Shown here one piece after another: positions 15,554 through 23,539 of a stretch of DNA of 38,237 nt. The DNA lies in contig JAFSCW010000113.1 of assembly GCA_017436605.1 (NCBI GenBank), positions 1 to 38,237 on the forward strand, in the 5' to 3' direction. The position numbers and the translations under genes were made by a program. Source of the DNA: Clostridia bacterium (GTDB lineage Bacteria; Bacillota; Clostridia; Christensenellales; Aristaeellaceae). The notes below the pieces were generated by a model. That model made no database searches. It was given only the letters and a program-made list of their open reading frames with translations, and was not told the origin of the DNA. How positions within the stretch are numbered: position 1 is the first letter of the stretch; each line of letters begins with the position of its first letter.

Positions 15554-16939
15554 TCAGATTTTTTCTCCGGCGAGCCTGCGCCACTTTCCGCGGCGATAGA
15601 ACAGCGTCGTCAGCACAGCGCCCATCACCCAGGAAATCAGCAGGGAGATAAAGATGCTGTCCGGCGAGCCGCCCGGCAGCGCTTCGCTTCGGGTAAAATA
15701 GGCAATGCCGTAAGCCAGCGGAACGCGGATGACGATCGTCGTCAGGAAGGAAACGATCATCGGCGTGATCGTATCGCCCGCGCCGCGCATCACGCCGGAA
15801 AGGCTCTGCGTCACAGCCATCGCGATATAGCCGATCGCCAGAATGCGCATCATATGCACGCCGAGACGGACAACCTCTTCCGTGGAGGTAAACATGCGCA
15901 TGAGGTTTTCGCCGAAGATGAGAATCGCCGCAACCAGAATGACCGCGACGATCAGTCCGGCGCGCACGCCCTCCTTCACGCCCTCCTTCACGCGGTCCAT
16001 ACGGCCCGCGCCGACGTTCTGGCCGACGAATGTCGTCATCGCCATGCCGAAGGTGAAATTCGGCATCATCGCAAAACCATCCACGCGCATCACCACGATG
16101 GCGCAGGCGATGACGCTGGTGCCGAAGGAATTGGTCAGCGCCTGCACGACGATTGCAGCCATGGAGAAGATCATCTGCGTCAGGCCCGAGGGAAGACCCA
16201 GATGAATGGTCTTCTTCGTAATGCGTCCATCCGGAATGAGGGATTTTCTCGTCAGCTGGATGACGCTCTTCATATGCGTCAGGCGCCACAGGCACAGACA
16301 CGCCGAGATCAGCTGCGCAAGGACCGTTGCCAGCGCGACGCCGTCCGCGGACATGCCGCACCTGACGACGAAGAAAAGATCCAGGAAAATGTTGAGCACG
16401 CAGGCGACGATCAGGAAGATCAGCGGGGACACGCTGTCGCCCAAACCGCGCAGAATACCGGAGACAATGTTATAATACGCGGAACCCATGATGCCCACGG
16501 TCACGATCGTCAGGTAATCGACCGCCATATCAAAGACGTCCGGCGGCGTATCCAGCAGCGTCATCAGCGGCTCGATGATGATCGGTCCGATCACCATGAT
16601 GATGACGCCCGCAATGAAGGTCAGCGTCAGGCAGGTGCCGATGGTGGTGTTGAGTTCCTTTTGCTTATGCGCACCGAAGTACTGCGAAACCAGAATACCC
16701 GCGCCGGTCGAAATGCCCATGAACAGCAGCAGCAGCAGATTCAGGATCGGTCCGCTGGTGCCGACGGCCGCCAGCGCGCTGTCGCCGCAGTACTGGCCGA
16801 CGATGATGGAGTCGACCGTGTTGTACATCTGCTGGGCAAGGTTGCCGATCAGCAGCGGCACGGAAAAGGCAACCAGATTGGACAGCGGCTTGCCGACCGT
16901 CATGTCCTGTGCGCCAAAGAATTTCTTGAATCTGTTCAT
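15554..16939 (-). CDS. MATE family multidrug/metabolite exporter
   Basis: 461 residues with 12 expected helices in two homologous halves. The family marks are seen: LSNLVAFSVPLLIGNLAQQMYNTVD region at the start, GQYCGDSALAAVG, and in the second half FGTSVIACAIVVMR and FVGQNVGAG. MATE carriers exchange cations (Na+ or H+) for drugs or metabolites. I start at the ATG preceded by AAAGGA rather than at a TTG two codons upstream. It is first in a four-gene operon with two membrane proteins and the M20 peptidase. Confidence 0.93.
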   Translation of the reverse strand: MNRFKKFFGAQDMTVGKPLSNLVAFSVPLLIGNLAQQMYNTVDSIIVGQYCGDSALAAVGTSGPILNLLLLLFMGISTGAGILVSQYFGAHKQKELNTTIGTCLTLTFIAGVIIMVIGPIIIEPLMTLLDTPPDVFDMAVDYLTIVTVGIMGSAYYNIVSGILRGLGDSVSPLIFLIVACVLNIFLDLFFVVRCGMSADGVALATVLAQLISACLCLWRLTHMKSVIQLTRKSLIPDGRITKKTIHLGLPSGLTQMIFSMAAIVVQALTNSFGTSVIACAIVVMRVDGFAMMPNFTFGMAMTTFVGQNVGAGRMDRVKEGVKEGVRAGLIVAVILVAAILIFGENLMRMFTSTEEVVRLGVHMMRILAIGYIAMAVTQSLSGVMRGAGDTITPMIVSFLTTIVIRVPLAYGIAYFTRSEALPGGSPDSIFISLLISWVMGAVLTTLFYRRGKWRRLAGEKI

Positions 16940-17003
16940 ACGCAATCCTTTCGTTCCCTTCCCTCATCGGCAGGGCATGTCGCATAGTATACCATTTTCA
17001 TTC

Positions 17004-17032
17004 AGTATACGCTCCGCAAAATTATATGTCAA
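17004..17032 (-). promoter_or_regulatory. Promoter of the MATE/peptidase operon
   Basis: On the minus strand TTGACA (17027-17032), 17 bases, TATACT (17004-17009). A second TATACT lies at 16986-16991. The leader to the MATE start is about 60 bases. Confidence 0.8.
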
Positions 17033-17040
17033 TGGATATG

Positions 17041-17069
17041 AAAAGGAGAGCGGAACAAATCCGCTCCCC
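17041..17069 (-). terminator. Terminator of the ECF operon
   Basis: On the minus strand GAGCGGA pairs with TCCGCTC across a 5-base loop, extended by two outer pairs and followed by TTTT, 15 bases after the EcfT stop codon. Confidence 0.7.
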
Positions 17070-17083
17070 TGTCTGATCGGGTT

Positions 17084-17917
17084 TTACATGAAAGGATTAT
17101 AGAACCGGTTTCCGTCGGCAAAGGTGATCGCAATGCTTGCAGCGAGCAGCAGCACGCCAAGAAGCAGCGCCAGATAGTCATTTCTGCCAAACGGCTTTTT
17201 CGTATACCAGGTGCGCTTTTTCTTTTTGCCGAAGCCGCGCAGCTCCATGGCGTTGGAGATGACGTCGATCCGGGCAAGGCTTGAAAGAATCAGCGGCAGG
17301 AGAATGTTCACCGCATTTCTGAGCCGCTTCATCAGCGGCTCCTTCCGGCCCAGCTCCACGCCGCGCGCCTGCTGCGCCTGGCTGATGTTGTGGTAATCGC
17401 GCTGGATATCCGGAATGTAGCGAAGCGCAATCGCCACGGAATAGCCCACGCGGTAGGATACGCCGATGCTGTTCAGGCTTGCGGCGAATTCGCTCGGGTC
17501 GGTCGCGGAGATAAACAGCATCGCCACGGGCAGCGCGACAAAATACTTGAGGGTAATGTTGAACAGATAGAACAGCTCCTCCGCCGTCACGGCGAAGCGC
17601 CCGGGCAGCGGCAAAAGCACATGCCGCGTGCCGTAGATCTCCGTACCCTGATTGGGATTGAATACAAAGACAAAGAAATTATTGAGCAGCAGAAAGATCA
17701 GCATGAACACCAGCATGAACCGGACTTCCGACACCTTGATTCTGCTGACCCTGAAGGCAAGCAGGCTCACGACGAGCAGGCCCAGCAGCACGCGCGTGTC
17801 ATACGTCAGCATGCCGGCAAAGGTGAACAGCAGGAAAAAGGCCAGCTTTGTCGTGCCCGTCAGCGCATGCACAACGCTCTTTCTGGGCAGATAATTGAGC
17901 ACAGTCTTAGCCGCCAT
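17084..17917 (-). CDS. ECF transporter transmembrane subunit (EcfT)
   Basis: 277 residues from the ATG that overlaps the end of the ATPase gene by 11 bases; a longer reading frame upstream is only an extension inside that gene. There are about five to six membrane helices and a cytosolic coupling region with two Ala-Arg-Gly-type motifs: QAQQARGVEL and AMELRGFG, the places where EcfT docks onto the two ATPase domains. EcfT links ATP hydrolysis to toppling of the S component. It completes the minus-strand set SAM hydrolase, small peptide, S component, EcfA-EcfA and EcfT. Confidence 0.93.
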   Translation of the reverse strand: MAAKTVLNYLPRKSVVHALTGTTKLAFFLLFTFAGMLTYDTRVLLGLLVVSLLAFRVSRIKVSEVRFMLVFMLIFLLLNNFFVFVFNPNQGTEIYGTRHVLLPLPGRFAVTAEELFYLFNITLKYFVALPVAMLFISATDPSEFAASLNSIGVSYRVGYSVAIALRYIPDIQRDYHNISQAQQARGVELGRKEPLMKRLRNAVNILLPLILSSLARIDVISNAMELRGFGKKKKRTWYTKKPFGRNDYLALLLGVLLLAASIAITFADGNRFYNPFM

Positions 17918-19622
17918 GTGCGCGCACCTCCCTGTCCGTATCAATAAACCGCTGAACCAGCGCCTCCGGCGGCTCAATGCCGCAGCGCGAGGCCAGATGG
18001 AACAGGCTCGTTTCCTTGAGCGCGGCGCGGCAAACCAGCTCCGGATCGCACAGCACCTCGGCAGCGCTCTTGTCTGCGATCATGGCGCCTCCGCTGAACA
18101 CCAGCGCGCGGGGCGTGTATTCGAGCATGAGGTGCATGTCATGCGTGATCATGACGACCGTCACGCCCTGCTCGTTGAGCCCGCGCAGGAATTCCATGAT
18201 CTCGGTATAGTGCCGGTAATCCTGACCCGCGGTCGGCTCGTCGAGGATGATCATCTTCGGGCCCATCACCAGCACGCTGGCAATGGTCACGCGCTTTTTC
18301 TGGCCGAAGCTGAGCGCGGAAATCGGCCAGTTTCGGAAGGGATACAAGCCGCAGATTTTAAGCGTCTCCTCGACGCGTTCGCGGATCTCCGCCTCCGAAT
18401 AGCCCCGGCCGCGGATGCCGAGGGTCACCTCGTCGAAAATCATGGTCTTGGAGATCATCTGATTCGGGTTCTGCATGACATAGCCGATATGCGCCGCGCG
18501 CTCGCGGATCGACCAGTCGGCCATATCCTCTCCCGCAAACCGCATGCTGCCCTCATCCGGCGTTTCAAAGCCGCAGATGAGCTTAGACAGCGTCGATTTG
18601 CCCGCGCCGTTCTGCCCGACGATGCTGACCATTTCCCCTTCGCGGATGGCAAAGCTCACGTCGTTCAGGATCTTCCTCTCAGGCGTATAGCCAAAGCCAA
18701 TATGGGAAACCTCCAGCAGCACGGGACGTTCCTCCGCCTCCCGCCCGGGCCCGGCCGCGCGCATCCACGCGCCGATCATCTGCTTTTCGTCCTCGCCGAT
18801 CACAAGCGTATCCGCCTGCGCCGGGCGCATCTGCGGCCGGATATCCGCACCGGCATAGCGCAGCGCGCTCAGATACAGCGGCTCACGGATGCCATGCCTG
18901 CGAAGGAGATCCGTGCTCAGCAGTTCGTCCGGGCGCATATCCGCGACGATCCTGCCCTCGTTCATCAGCACAATCCGATCGACACTGCGCCAGAGCACAT
19001 CCTCGAGCCGGTGCTCGATGATCACGACCGTCGTATCGGTACGCCGCTGGATCTCGTCGATCAGCTCAATCGCCTGCTTGCCTGTCGCCGGATCGAGGTT
19101 GGCCAGCGGCTCGTCAAACAGGAGAACCTTCACCTGATCGACCATCACGCCTGCGAGGCTGACGCGCTGCTTCTGTCCGCCGGAAAGCTCATGCGGGGCG
19201 AGCTCCAGATGGCTGCCGATGCCCACCAGAGAAGCAACCCTGCCGACCGTTTCCTTCATTTCATCCTGCGCGACACATTCGTTTTCCAGCGCGAAGGCGA
19301 TATCCTCGCCCACCGTCAGGCCGATAAACTGGCCGTCCGGATCCTGCAGCACCGTGCCCACATGCGCGGAAAGCGCAAAGATGCCCGCCGTTGGCGCATC
19401 GACGCCGTCGACCGTGAGGCTTCCCTGAATCTCGCCGGGAAAGGAAAACGGAATCAGTCCGTTGATACAGCTGCCCAGCGTGCTTTTTCCGCTGCCGGAT
19501 GGACCTGCAATCAGCACGCGCTCGCCCGGCATGATATCCAGATTGATCTCATGCAGCGTCGGCCGCTTCTGCGCGCGGTACTGAAAGCTGAAATGACGAA
19601 AGGAAATGACCGGTTCAATCAT
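17907..19622 (-). CDS. Fused double ATPase of an ECF transporter (EcfA-EcfA)
   Basis: 571 residues with two complete ABC ATPase domains in one chain. Domain 1: Walker A GPSGSGKST (about 40-48), signature LSGGQKQRVSLAG, Walker B VLLFDEPLANLD. Domain 2: Walker A GQNGAGKST, an altered signature LSFGQKKRVTIAS, Walker B MIILDEPTAGQD, followed by ITHDMH. The fused form replaces the EcfA1/EcfA2 pair. In domain 2 Phe replaces the first Gly of the signature (LSFGQ), which may leave one ATP site less active. I prefer the ATG with GAGGTG upstream over a GTG three codons earlier. Confidence 0.93.
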   Translation of the reverse strand: MIEPVISFRHFSFQYRAQKRPTLHEINLDIMPGERVLIAGPSGSGKSTLGSCINGLIPFSFPGEIQGSLTVDGVDAPTAGIFALSAHVGTVLQDPDGQFIGLTVGEDIAFALENECVAQDEMKETVGRVASLVGIGSHLELAPHELSGGQKQRVSLAGVMVDQVKVLLFDEPLANLDPATGKQAIELIDEIQRRTDTTVVIIEHRLEDVLWRSVDRIVLMNEGRIVADMRPDELLSTDLLRRHGIREPLYLSALRYAGADIRPQMRPAQADTLVIGEDEKQMIGAWMRAAGPGREAEERPVLLEVSHIGFGYTPERKILNDVSFAIREGEMVSIVGQNGAGKSTLSKLICGFETPDEGSMRFAGEDMADWSIRERAAHIGYVMQNPNQMISKTMIFDEVTLGIRGRGYSEAEIRERVEETLKICGLYPFRNWPISALSFGQKKRVTIASVLVMGPKMIILDEPTAGQDYRHYTEIMEFLRGLNEQGVTVVMITHDMHLMLEYTPRALVFSGGAMIADKSAAEVLCDPELVCRAALKETSLFHLASRCGIEPPEALVQRFIDTDREVRAHGG

Positions 19623-19654
19623 CTTGTGCACCTCAAATCAGGCTCAATAAGCTG

Positions 19655-19679
19655 AAAAAAGGCAGGGTTTCCCCTGCCT
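19655..19679 (-). terminator. Terminator inside the ECF operon, between S component and ATPase
   Basis: On the minus strand AGGCAGGG / CCCTGCCT, an 8-bp perfect stem with a 4-base loop, followed by TTTTTT. It should reduce transcription of the ATPase and EcfT genes relative to the S component. Confidence 0.85.
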
Positions 19680-19689
19680 GTCATGTCTA

Positions 19690-20241
19690 TTATTCCGCGT
19701 CGAGGGAGCCCTTGCCCGCGATCGTCTTGCTGTAGGCGATGCACAGCAGCGCGCCGATCACGACAGCGGTCACGGAATTCACAAACGCAGCCATCGCGCC
19801 CTGCGCGAAAACCTTGGCAGCCGGCTCAGCGTAGATCGCGATATCCAGCACCGGCGCGACGACCAGCCACGCGGCGGCATTGGCGATCACGTTGATAATC
19901 GCGAAGGTCACGATCTCCTTCTTGCCGAACACGCCCTCATGAATCGGCAGCTTCTTACCCATGAAACCGACGACAGCGCCCACAACGGTAGAAGCAATGA
20001 CCCAGCTCCACCACGGCGCGCCGCCCCAGGAAAGGTCGATCAGCGTATGTCCGATGAAGCCGATGAGCGCGCCCGCGACCGGGCCGTACATGGTCGCCAG
20101 CATACCGAGAATCGCATACTGGGTAGTGATGTTGGTGTTAGGGACGCCGCTGGGGATCTGCACAAAGCGGCCGAGGACAAAGAACAGGGCAGCGCCGATA
20201 CCGACGGCGACGACGGTCTTGATGGAATTGTTCTTCTTCAT
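19690..20241 (-). CDS. ECF transporter S component, UPF0397-like
   Basis: 183 residues with about five to six membrane helices. The opening KTVVAVGIGAALFFVLGRF, then PNTNITTQYAILG and GFIGHTLIDL with PWWSWV, matches UPF0397 membrane proteins, which act as substrate-binding S subunits next to fused EcfA ATPases. The Ala-rich first helix supplies the surface that contacts EcfT. The ligand is unknown for this group. AAAAGGAG precedes the ATG. The SAM hydrolase gene upstream is a recurring neighbour of such S components and points to a purine, nucleoside or methionine-related ligand, which is inference. Confidence 0.87.
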   Translation of the reverse strand: MKKNNSIKTVVAVGIGAALFFVLGRFVQIPSGVPNTNITTQYAILGMLATMYGPVAGALIGFIGHTLIDLSWGGAPWWSWVIASTVVGAVVGFMGKKLPIHEGVFGKKEIVTFAIINVIANAAAWLVVAPVLDIAIYAEPAAKVFAQGAMAAFVNSVTAVVIGALLCIAYSKTIAGKGSLDAE

Positions 20242-20277
20242 GGTAATTTCTCCTTTTTTCCTTGGTTTGTCGTTGGT

Positions 20278-20421
20278 TTATGGTAAGATTGCATCGAGGA
20301 AACGGATAAGAAAACGCAGCGCTATCAGCGTAAAAAGGATACCGCCGTCGCGGATCAGCCTCTGTTTTGCCGTGCGTTTTGGGGAATCCTTCTTTTTCAT
20401 ACGCAGCCGCCTTTCGGTCAT
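20278..20421 (-). CDS. 47-residue single-helix membrane peptide
   Basis: Small reading frame between the SAM hydrolase and S-component genes, starting MTERRLRMKK and ending FLDAILP. The first ATG overlaps the SAM hydrolase stop codon as ATGA; a second in-frame ATG at 20400 has AAAGGCGG just upstream and would give 40 residues. The N-terminal half is strongly basic (Arg, Lys), the C-terminal half is one hydrophobic helix (GILFTLIALRFLIRFL), a positive-inside layout. The tight coupling and good initiation signals support a real gene. It could be a small subunit or regulator of the ECF transporter; no function is known to me. Confidence 0.7.
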   Translation of the reverse strand: MTERRLRMKKKDSPKRTAKQRLIRDGGILFTLIALRFLIRFLDAILP

Positions 20422-21260
20422 GCCTCTTCGCAGCTGAGCTCAACGACCCAGTTGCTGCCCGCGCCGACGCTGTACGCGCGGGAAAAGCTGCCCTGGTTGA
20501 TCGCAATGGCCATGCAGTCGAGGCTGTTGGCATACAAAAGCGGCTCTCCGATGTTCACATCGGCAAAGCTGTGCACATAGCGCATGACGGTCTGATAGAT
20601 CACGCGTCCGTAATGGCTGATCTTCACACAGACGCATCCGCCATGCAAAGCGCCCGTTTGCAGAAAGAGCGACCTGGGGATGTTCGTCCACAGGGAACCA
20701 AAGCGCACATCCAGCACATCCACCGTACCGGTGACGACGCGGCCGCAGAGCACCGGCTCAATCACCGACAGGGACACCAACTCCTCGCAGTCGATCTGCT
20801 CGCCGACACCCTCGTAATCGATCACGCCGCTGGCAAGCCGCGCGCCGGTAAAGGCGTAGATATCCCGGCCATGGAAGGTATAGCTCTCTCCGGAATTAGG
20901 CAGGCGGTTCACCGTCTCGTCGATCACGCGCGCCTGAACAATCCGTCCATGCTGAATCAGATGGGTCAGCGTTCCGTTGTCCGGCGTAATGATATACTGG
21001 CCGCCCGTCGTCCTGGCGACGACGCTGCGCCGGGTCGAGCCGACGCCCGGATCGACAACGCTGACAAACACGCTGCCGGCCGGCCAGTAGCCGACCGTCT
21101 GAATCAGCCTGTTGCTCGCCTCCCAGATATCATAGGGCGGAATGTCGTGCGTCAGATCAAAAATGCGAAGCTGGGGACAAACGCTCACCGCCACGCCGTA
21201 CATGGCGCTGACCGCGCCGTCCGCATAACCAAAATCCGACTGAAGAATCAGAGCGTCCAT
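20418..21260 (-). CDS. S-adenosylmethionine hydrolase (SAM hydroxide adenosyltransferase, DUF62)
   Basis: 280 residues from the ATG preceded by GGAAAGGGTGG; a longer upstream extension crosses the promoter and is rejected. Family motifs: LQSDFGYADGAVSAMYG with the active Asp, LTHDIPP, SVFVSVVDPGVGS, ITPDNGTL and TFHGRDIYA. The C-terminal barrel ends with NWVVEL. The family splits SAM with water into adenosine and methionine. Genes of this family often sit beside ECF-type transporter genes, as here. The reaction could make or salvage a nucleoside that the neighbouring transporter handles; that link is inference. Confidence 0.93.
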   Translation of the reverse strand: MDALILQSDFGYADGAVSAMYGVAVSVCPQLRIFDLTHDIPPYDIWEASNRLIQTVGYWPAGSVFVSVVDPGVGSTRRSVVARTTGGQYIITPDNGTLTHLIQHGRIVQARVIDETVNRLPNSGESYTFHGRDIYAFTGARLASGVIDYEGVGEQIDCEELVSLSVIEPVLCGRVVTGTVDVLDVRFGSLWTNIPRSLFLQTGALHGGCVCVKISHYGRVIYQTVMRYVHSFADVNIGEPLLYANSLDCMAIAINQGSFSRAYSVGAGSNWVVELSCEEA

Positions 21261-21341
21261 GCATGCCACCCTTTCCGGTCTGAACGTCATCGGTTTCATC
21301 ACGTCAACCCGGGTATGAAATTCAAAAGGATTACCCCATGA

Positions 21342-21370
21342 AGTATAAAGGATCGGGCGTTTCTTGTCAA
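21342..21370 (-). promoter_or_regulatory. Promoter of the SAM hydrolase/ECF operon
   Basis: On the minus strand TTGACA (21365-21370), 17 bases, TATACT (21342-21347). The leader to the ATG at 21260 is about 75 bases, too short for a SAM riboswitch followed by an expression platform. Confidence 0.8.
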
Positions 21371-21394
21371 CCTTTGCCCCCATCGGCGCCGAAG

Positions 21395-21422
21395 CAAAAA
21401 ACGGCGATGCTTCATCGCCGTT
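21395..21422 (-). terminator. Terminator of the Lgt-like gene
   Basis: On the minus strand AACGGCGATG / CATCGCCGTT, a 10-bp perfect stem with a 3-base loop, then a run of six T, 22 bases after the stop codon of the Lgt-like gene. Confidence 0.9.
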
Positions 21423-21444
21423 CATGCCGCCCGGATCAGGCGGA

Positions 21445-22455
21445 TTATTCCTTTTTCATCCTCGTTCCATTCACCGCAAAGACTGCGCAGGCCGCGATCA
21501 TCAGCGCATACAGGATCAGATTGCTCATCGGCGTCTTATCCAGCGCCCATTCAATCACGCCCACAACCGCCACGCAGGCAAGCACAATCGCCCCGCGGGC
21601 AAAGGCTGCCTTCCGTCCGCCGCAGCGCTGCGCGCGGATCACTGTCACCGCCAGAATCACCACGGCGGAAATCACCTGCGAGATGCGGACAAAGCCGAGT
21701 TTCAGACAGCCGTCCATGCGCAGGCTCTCAAAAACCACCTGACAGACTGCATACAGAAGCAGCGCCGTCATGATCCGCTCTCCCCTTCCCTGCTTTTCCC
21801 GCAAGGCGATCATGAGAATCACCACAGCCGCCGCAGCCTCCATGAGGAATACAGCCAACTGCCATTCACCGTATTCGTTCATCACCGAAATCGGGAAACG
21901 CATCTGCCAGTCGTATTCCACCCAGGCGCCGACTCCCTCCGTGGTTGTCCACTCGAATAGGCGGCAAATTGCCACGGCCAGAAGACCGGGCGCGGCAATC
22001 TCATCGAGCGCAGCGGCGATGGACGTTCCTTTTTTCCTGGCGAGCGCCGACGCCGCAAGGAGCGCACCGGCCGCCGCGCCGTAGAGCATGAAGCCACCCT
22101 CTTGCAGGCGCAGCACGCTCACAGGGCCCATCTCGACAAAGAAGAAACTGAACCGCGACAGACAATAGCCGAGCCTCGCCAGCAGCAGCGCCGCCGGAAT
22201 GCACCAAAGCGCGTAATCCAGCGCGCCGATCCTGTGGATGACGCCGATCGGACCGTCGCCGACCTGTGCATAACGCTTCCTGATCTCTGCCATCCGAAGC
22301 CCATGCAAAAGGGCGACAGCCAGCAGCGCGGCCAGCGCCGTGCCAAAGCCATATGGCGTAACGCCGATTTCGCCCATCAGCGCAGGCGAGGGCACAAGCA
22401 GCCAAAGCGCCGCCAGCAGCGCGGCAAACAGCGCAGCTTTCACTCGTTTATTCAT
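21445..22455 (-). CDS. Lgt-like membrane protein (prolipoprotein diacylglyceryl transferase family)
   Basis: 336 residues with eight or more hydrophobic segments. Matches to the Lgt pattern: ALLLARLGYCLSRF, EGGFMLYGAAAGALLA, then DEIAAPGLLAVAICRLFEW followed by a Glu-Gly pair, and ESLRMDGCLKLGFVRISQ near the end. In place of the strongly conserved R-x-GN-x-x-N-x-E stretch of true Lgt there is CRLFEWTTTEGVG, so it may have a different acceptor or be inactive as a lipoprotein transferase. GGGAGG precedes the ATG. It stands alone with its own terminator. Confidence 0.72.
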   Translation of the reverse strand: MNKRVKAALFAALLAALWLLVPSPALMGEIGVTPYGFGTALAALLAVALLHGLRMAEIRKRYAQVGDGPIGVIHRIGALDYALWCIPAALLLARLGYCLSRFSFFFVEMGPVSVLRLQEGGFMLYGAAAGALLAASALARKKGTSIAAALDEIAAPGLLAVAICRLFEWTTTEGVGAWVEYDWQMRFPISVMNEYGEWQLAVFLMEAAAAVVILMIALREKQGRGERIMTALLLYAVCQVVFESLRMDGCLKLGFVRISQVISAVVILAVTVIRAQRCGGRKAAFARGAIVLACVAVVGVIEWALDKTPMSNLILYALMIAACAVFAVNGTRMKKE

Positions 22456-22589
22456 CCTGATCCTCCCGTATATCCAAAGCAGAATATCTGCTCAAGCGCA
22501 AAATACAGGTTATTTTAGCATAATTCTTTCCCATTCGCAAGCGCCTTGAGTAGATCGTTATTTCTTTACGTCACTTTCCTCCGCATTCC

Positions 22590-22618
22590 TTGACAGCACA
22601 GCGGAAAACGCATAGAAT
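22590..22618 (+). promoter_or_regulatory. Promoter of the secreted DUF6273-type protein
   Basis: TTGACA (22590-22595), 17 bases, TAGAAT (22613-22618), 28 bases before the start codon. The transcript leader would be about 20 bases. Confidence 0.8.
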
Positions 22619-22646
22619 AAGGCGTATCCAGAATTCAAGGAGACCG

Positions 22647-23450
22647 ATGATGCTCAGAAAAATCCTCTCTTTCCTTCTCTTGCTTTGCCTGCTTGCGCCG
22701 CTCGCCGCCGCGCAGGATACTCCCCTCAGGGGCTATGATCCGGAAAGCCGCACCTATCAATATGTGAGCTTCGGCGTCTATCCCATGGACGCAGAGGGAA
22801 GCGACGCGCCCGTCGTCTGGCGCGTGCTCGGCCCCGGCCTCCCCGGCGAAGGCGACGTCGTCAACGCCTCCAACCTTCCGCCCAAGGACGAACCCAAGAC
22901 CGCCAACGAGGACGGCGACACCGGCGATGTGTTCTGCCTGATGAGCGAGCATATCCTCGACATGGTTTTCTATCACGACGTGCGCGATCCGGCAGAGGGC
23001 CCCGCGCTCGATTACGTCGATACGATGATGCATGCCGCGATGAACGGCGAGATCATCGACCGCATTTTCACGAAGGAACAGCAGGCCGTCCTCGTCGAGA
23101 TGCCGGAGCGCGGACTGCTCGGCCTGCCCACGCGAAAGGGCGAGCTCTACCGCACCGATTACGGCTTCGTGGCCGAGGAGTTCGTCGAGCTTCCGCGCCG
23201 CGCGACGACCGGCACCCCCTATGCCTATGCAAGGGGCCTCAAGAAAATCGGCGGCCGCTCGTGGTACTGGACGGCCGACTGGCGCGCCCCGGGCAGGCGC
23301 TGGATCGTCGGCGACAACGGGCACATCTCCGTTTCCGGCGTCGATCGCGAGGGCGGCATCCGCCCCGTCTGCTACATCCATCTGGATCAGCTTTCGATCA
23401 CCGGCGGCGAGGGCACCTATGCGTCCCCCTACATCCTCGAAGTTAAGTAA
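22647..23450 (+). CDS. Secreted DUF6273-type protein
   Basis: 267 residues from the ATG with AAGGAGACCG in front; an upstream frame extension runs through the promoter and is rejected. A signal peptide (about 1-22, ending LAAAQD) is followed by YQYVSFGVYPMD, APVVWRVLGP, VFCLMSEHILD and a C-terminal GGIRPVCYIHLDQL: the pattern of DUF6273, a repeat-like domain common in exported Clostridia proteins. SWYWTADWRAPG and the ISVSGVDREGG part are typical of its second half. No lipobox and no sortase signal are seen, so it should be released or held loosely. The function is unknown. Confidence 0.75.
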   Translation: MMLRKILSFLLLLCLLAPLAAAQDTPLRGYDPESRTYQYVSFGVYPMDAEGSDAPVVWRVLGPGLPGEGDVVNASNLPPKDEPKTANEDGDTGDVFCLMSEHILDMVFYHDVRDPAEGPALDYVDTMMHAAMNGEIIDRIFTKEQQAVLVEMPERGLLGLPTRKGELYRTDYGFVAEEFVELPRRATTGTPYAYARGLKKIGGRSWYWTADWRAPGRRWIVGDNGHISVSGVDREGGIRPVCYIHLDQLSITGGEGTYASPYILEVK

Positions 23451-23484
23451 TGCGCCGCATAGCTACTTCTCAGGATTCATGCTC

Positions 23485-23531
23485 AAAAAAAGATGCTCTC
23501 TTGTCCATCCGGAAAGAGAGCATCTTTTTTT
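23485..23531. terminator. Bidirectional terminator between converging genes
   Basis: An 18-bp perfect stem (23485-23502 with 23514-23531), core AAGATGCTCTCTT, with an 11-base loop. Each arm ends in a run of seven A or T, so it works in both directions for the DUF6273-type gene and for the fusion gene at 23540. Confidence 0.95.
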
Positions 23532-23539
23532 GTTTTCTC

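Noticed and set aside
15548..16987. 479-codon plus-strand frame
   Set aside because: Antisense shadow of the MATE gene; Asp/His/Arg/Gln-rich and without domains.
17895..19655. 586-codon plus-strand frame
   Set aside because: Lies antisense to the fused EcfA gene, whose ATPase motifs are unambiguous; the product is His/Arg/Ala-rich and has no motif.
21261..21341. SAM riboswitch before the SAM hydrolase gene
   Set aside because: The leader is about 75 bases and shows no kink-turn or four-way junction pattern.
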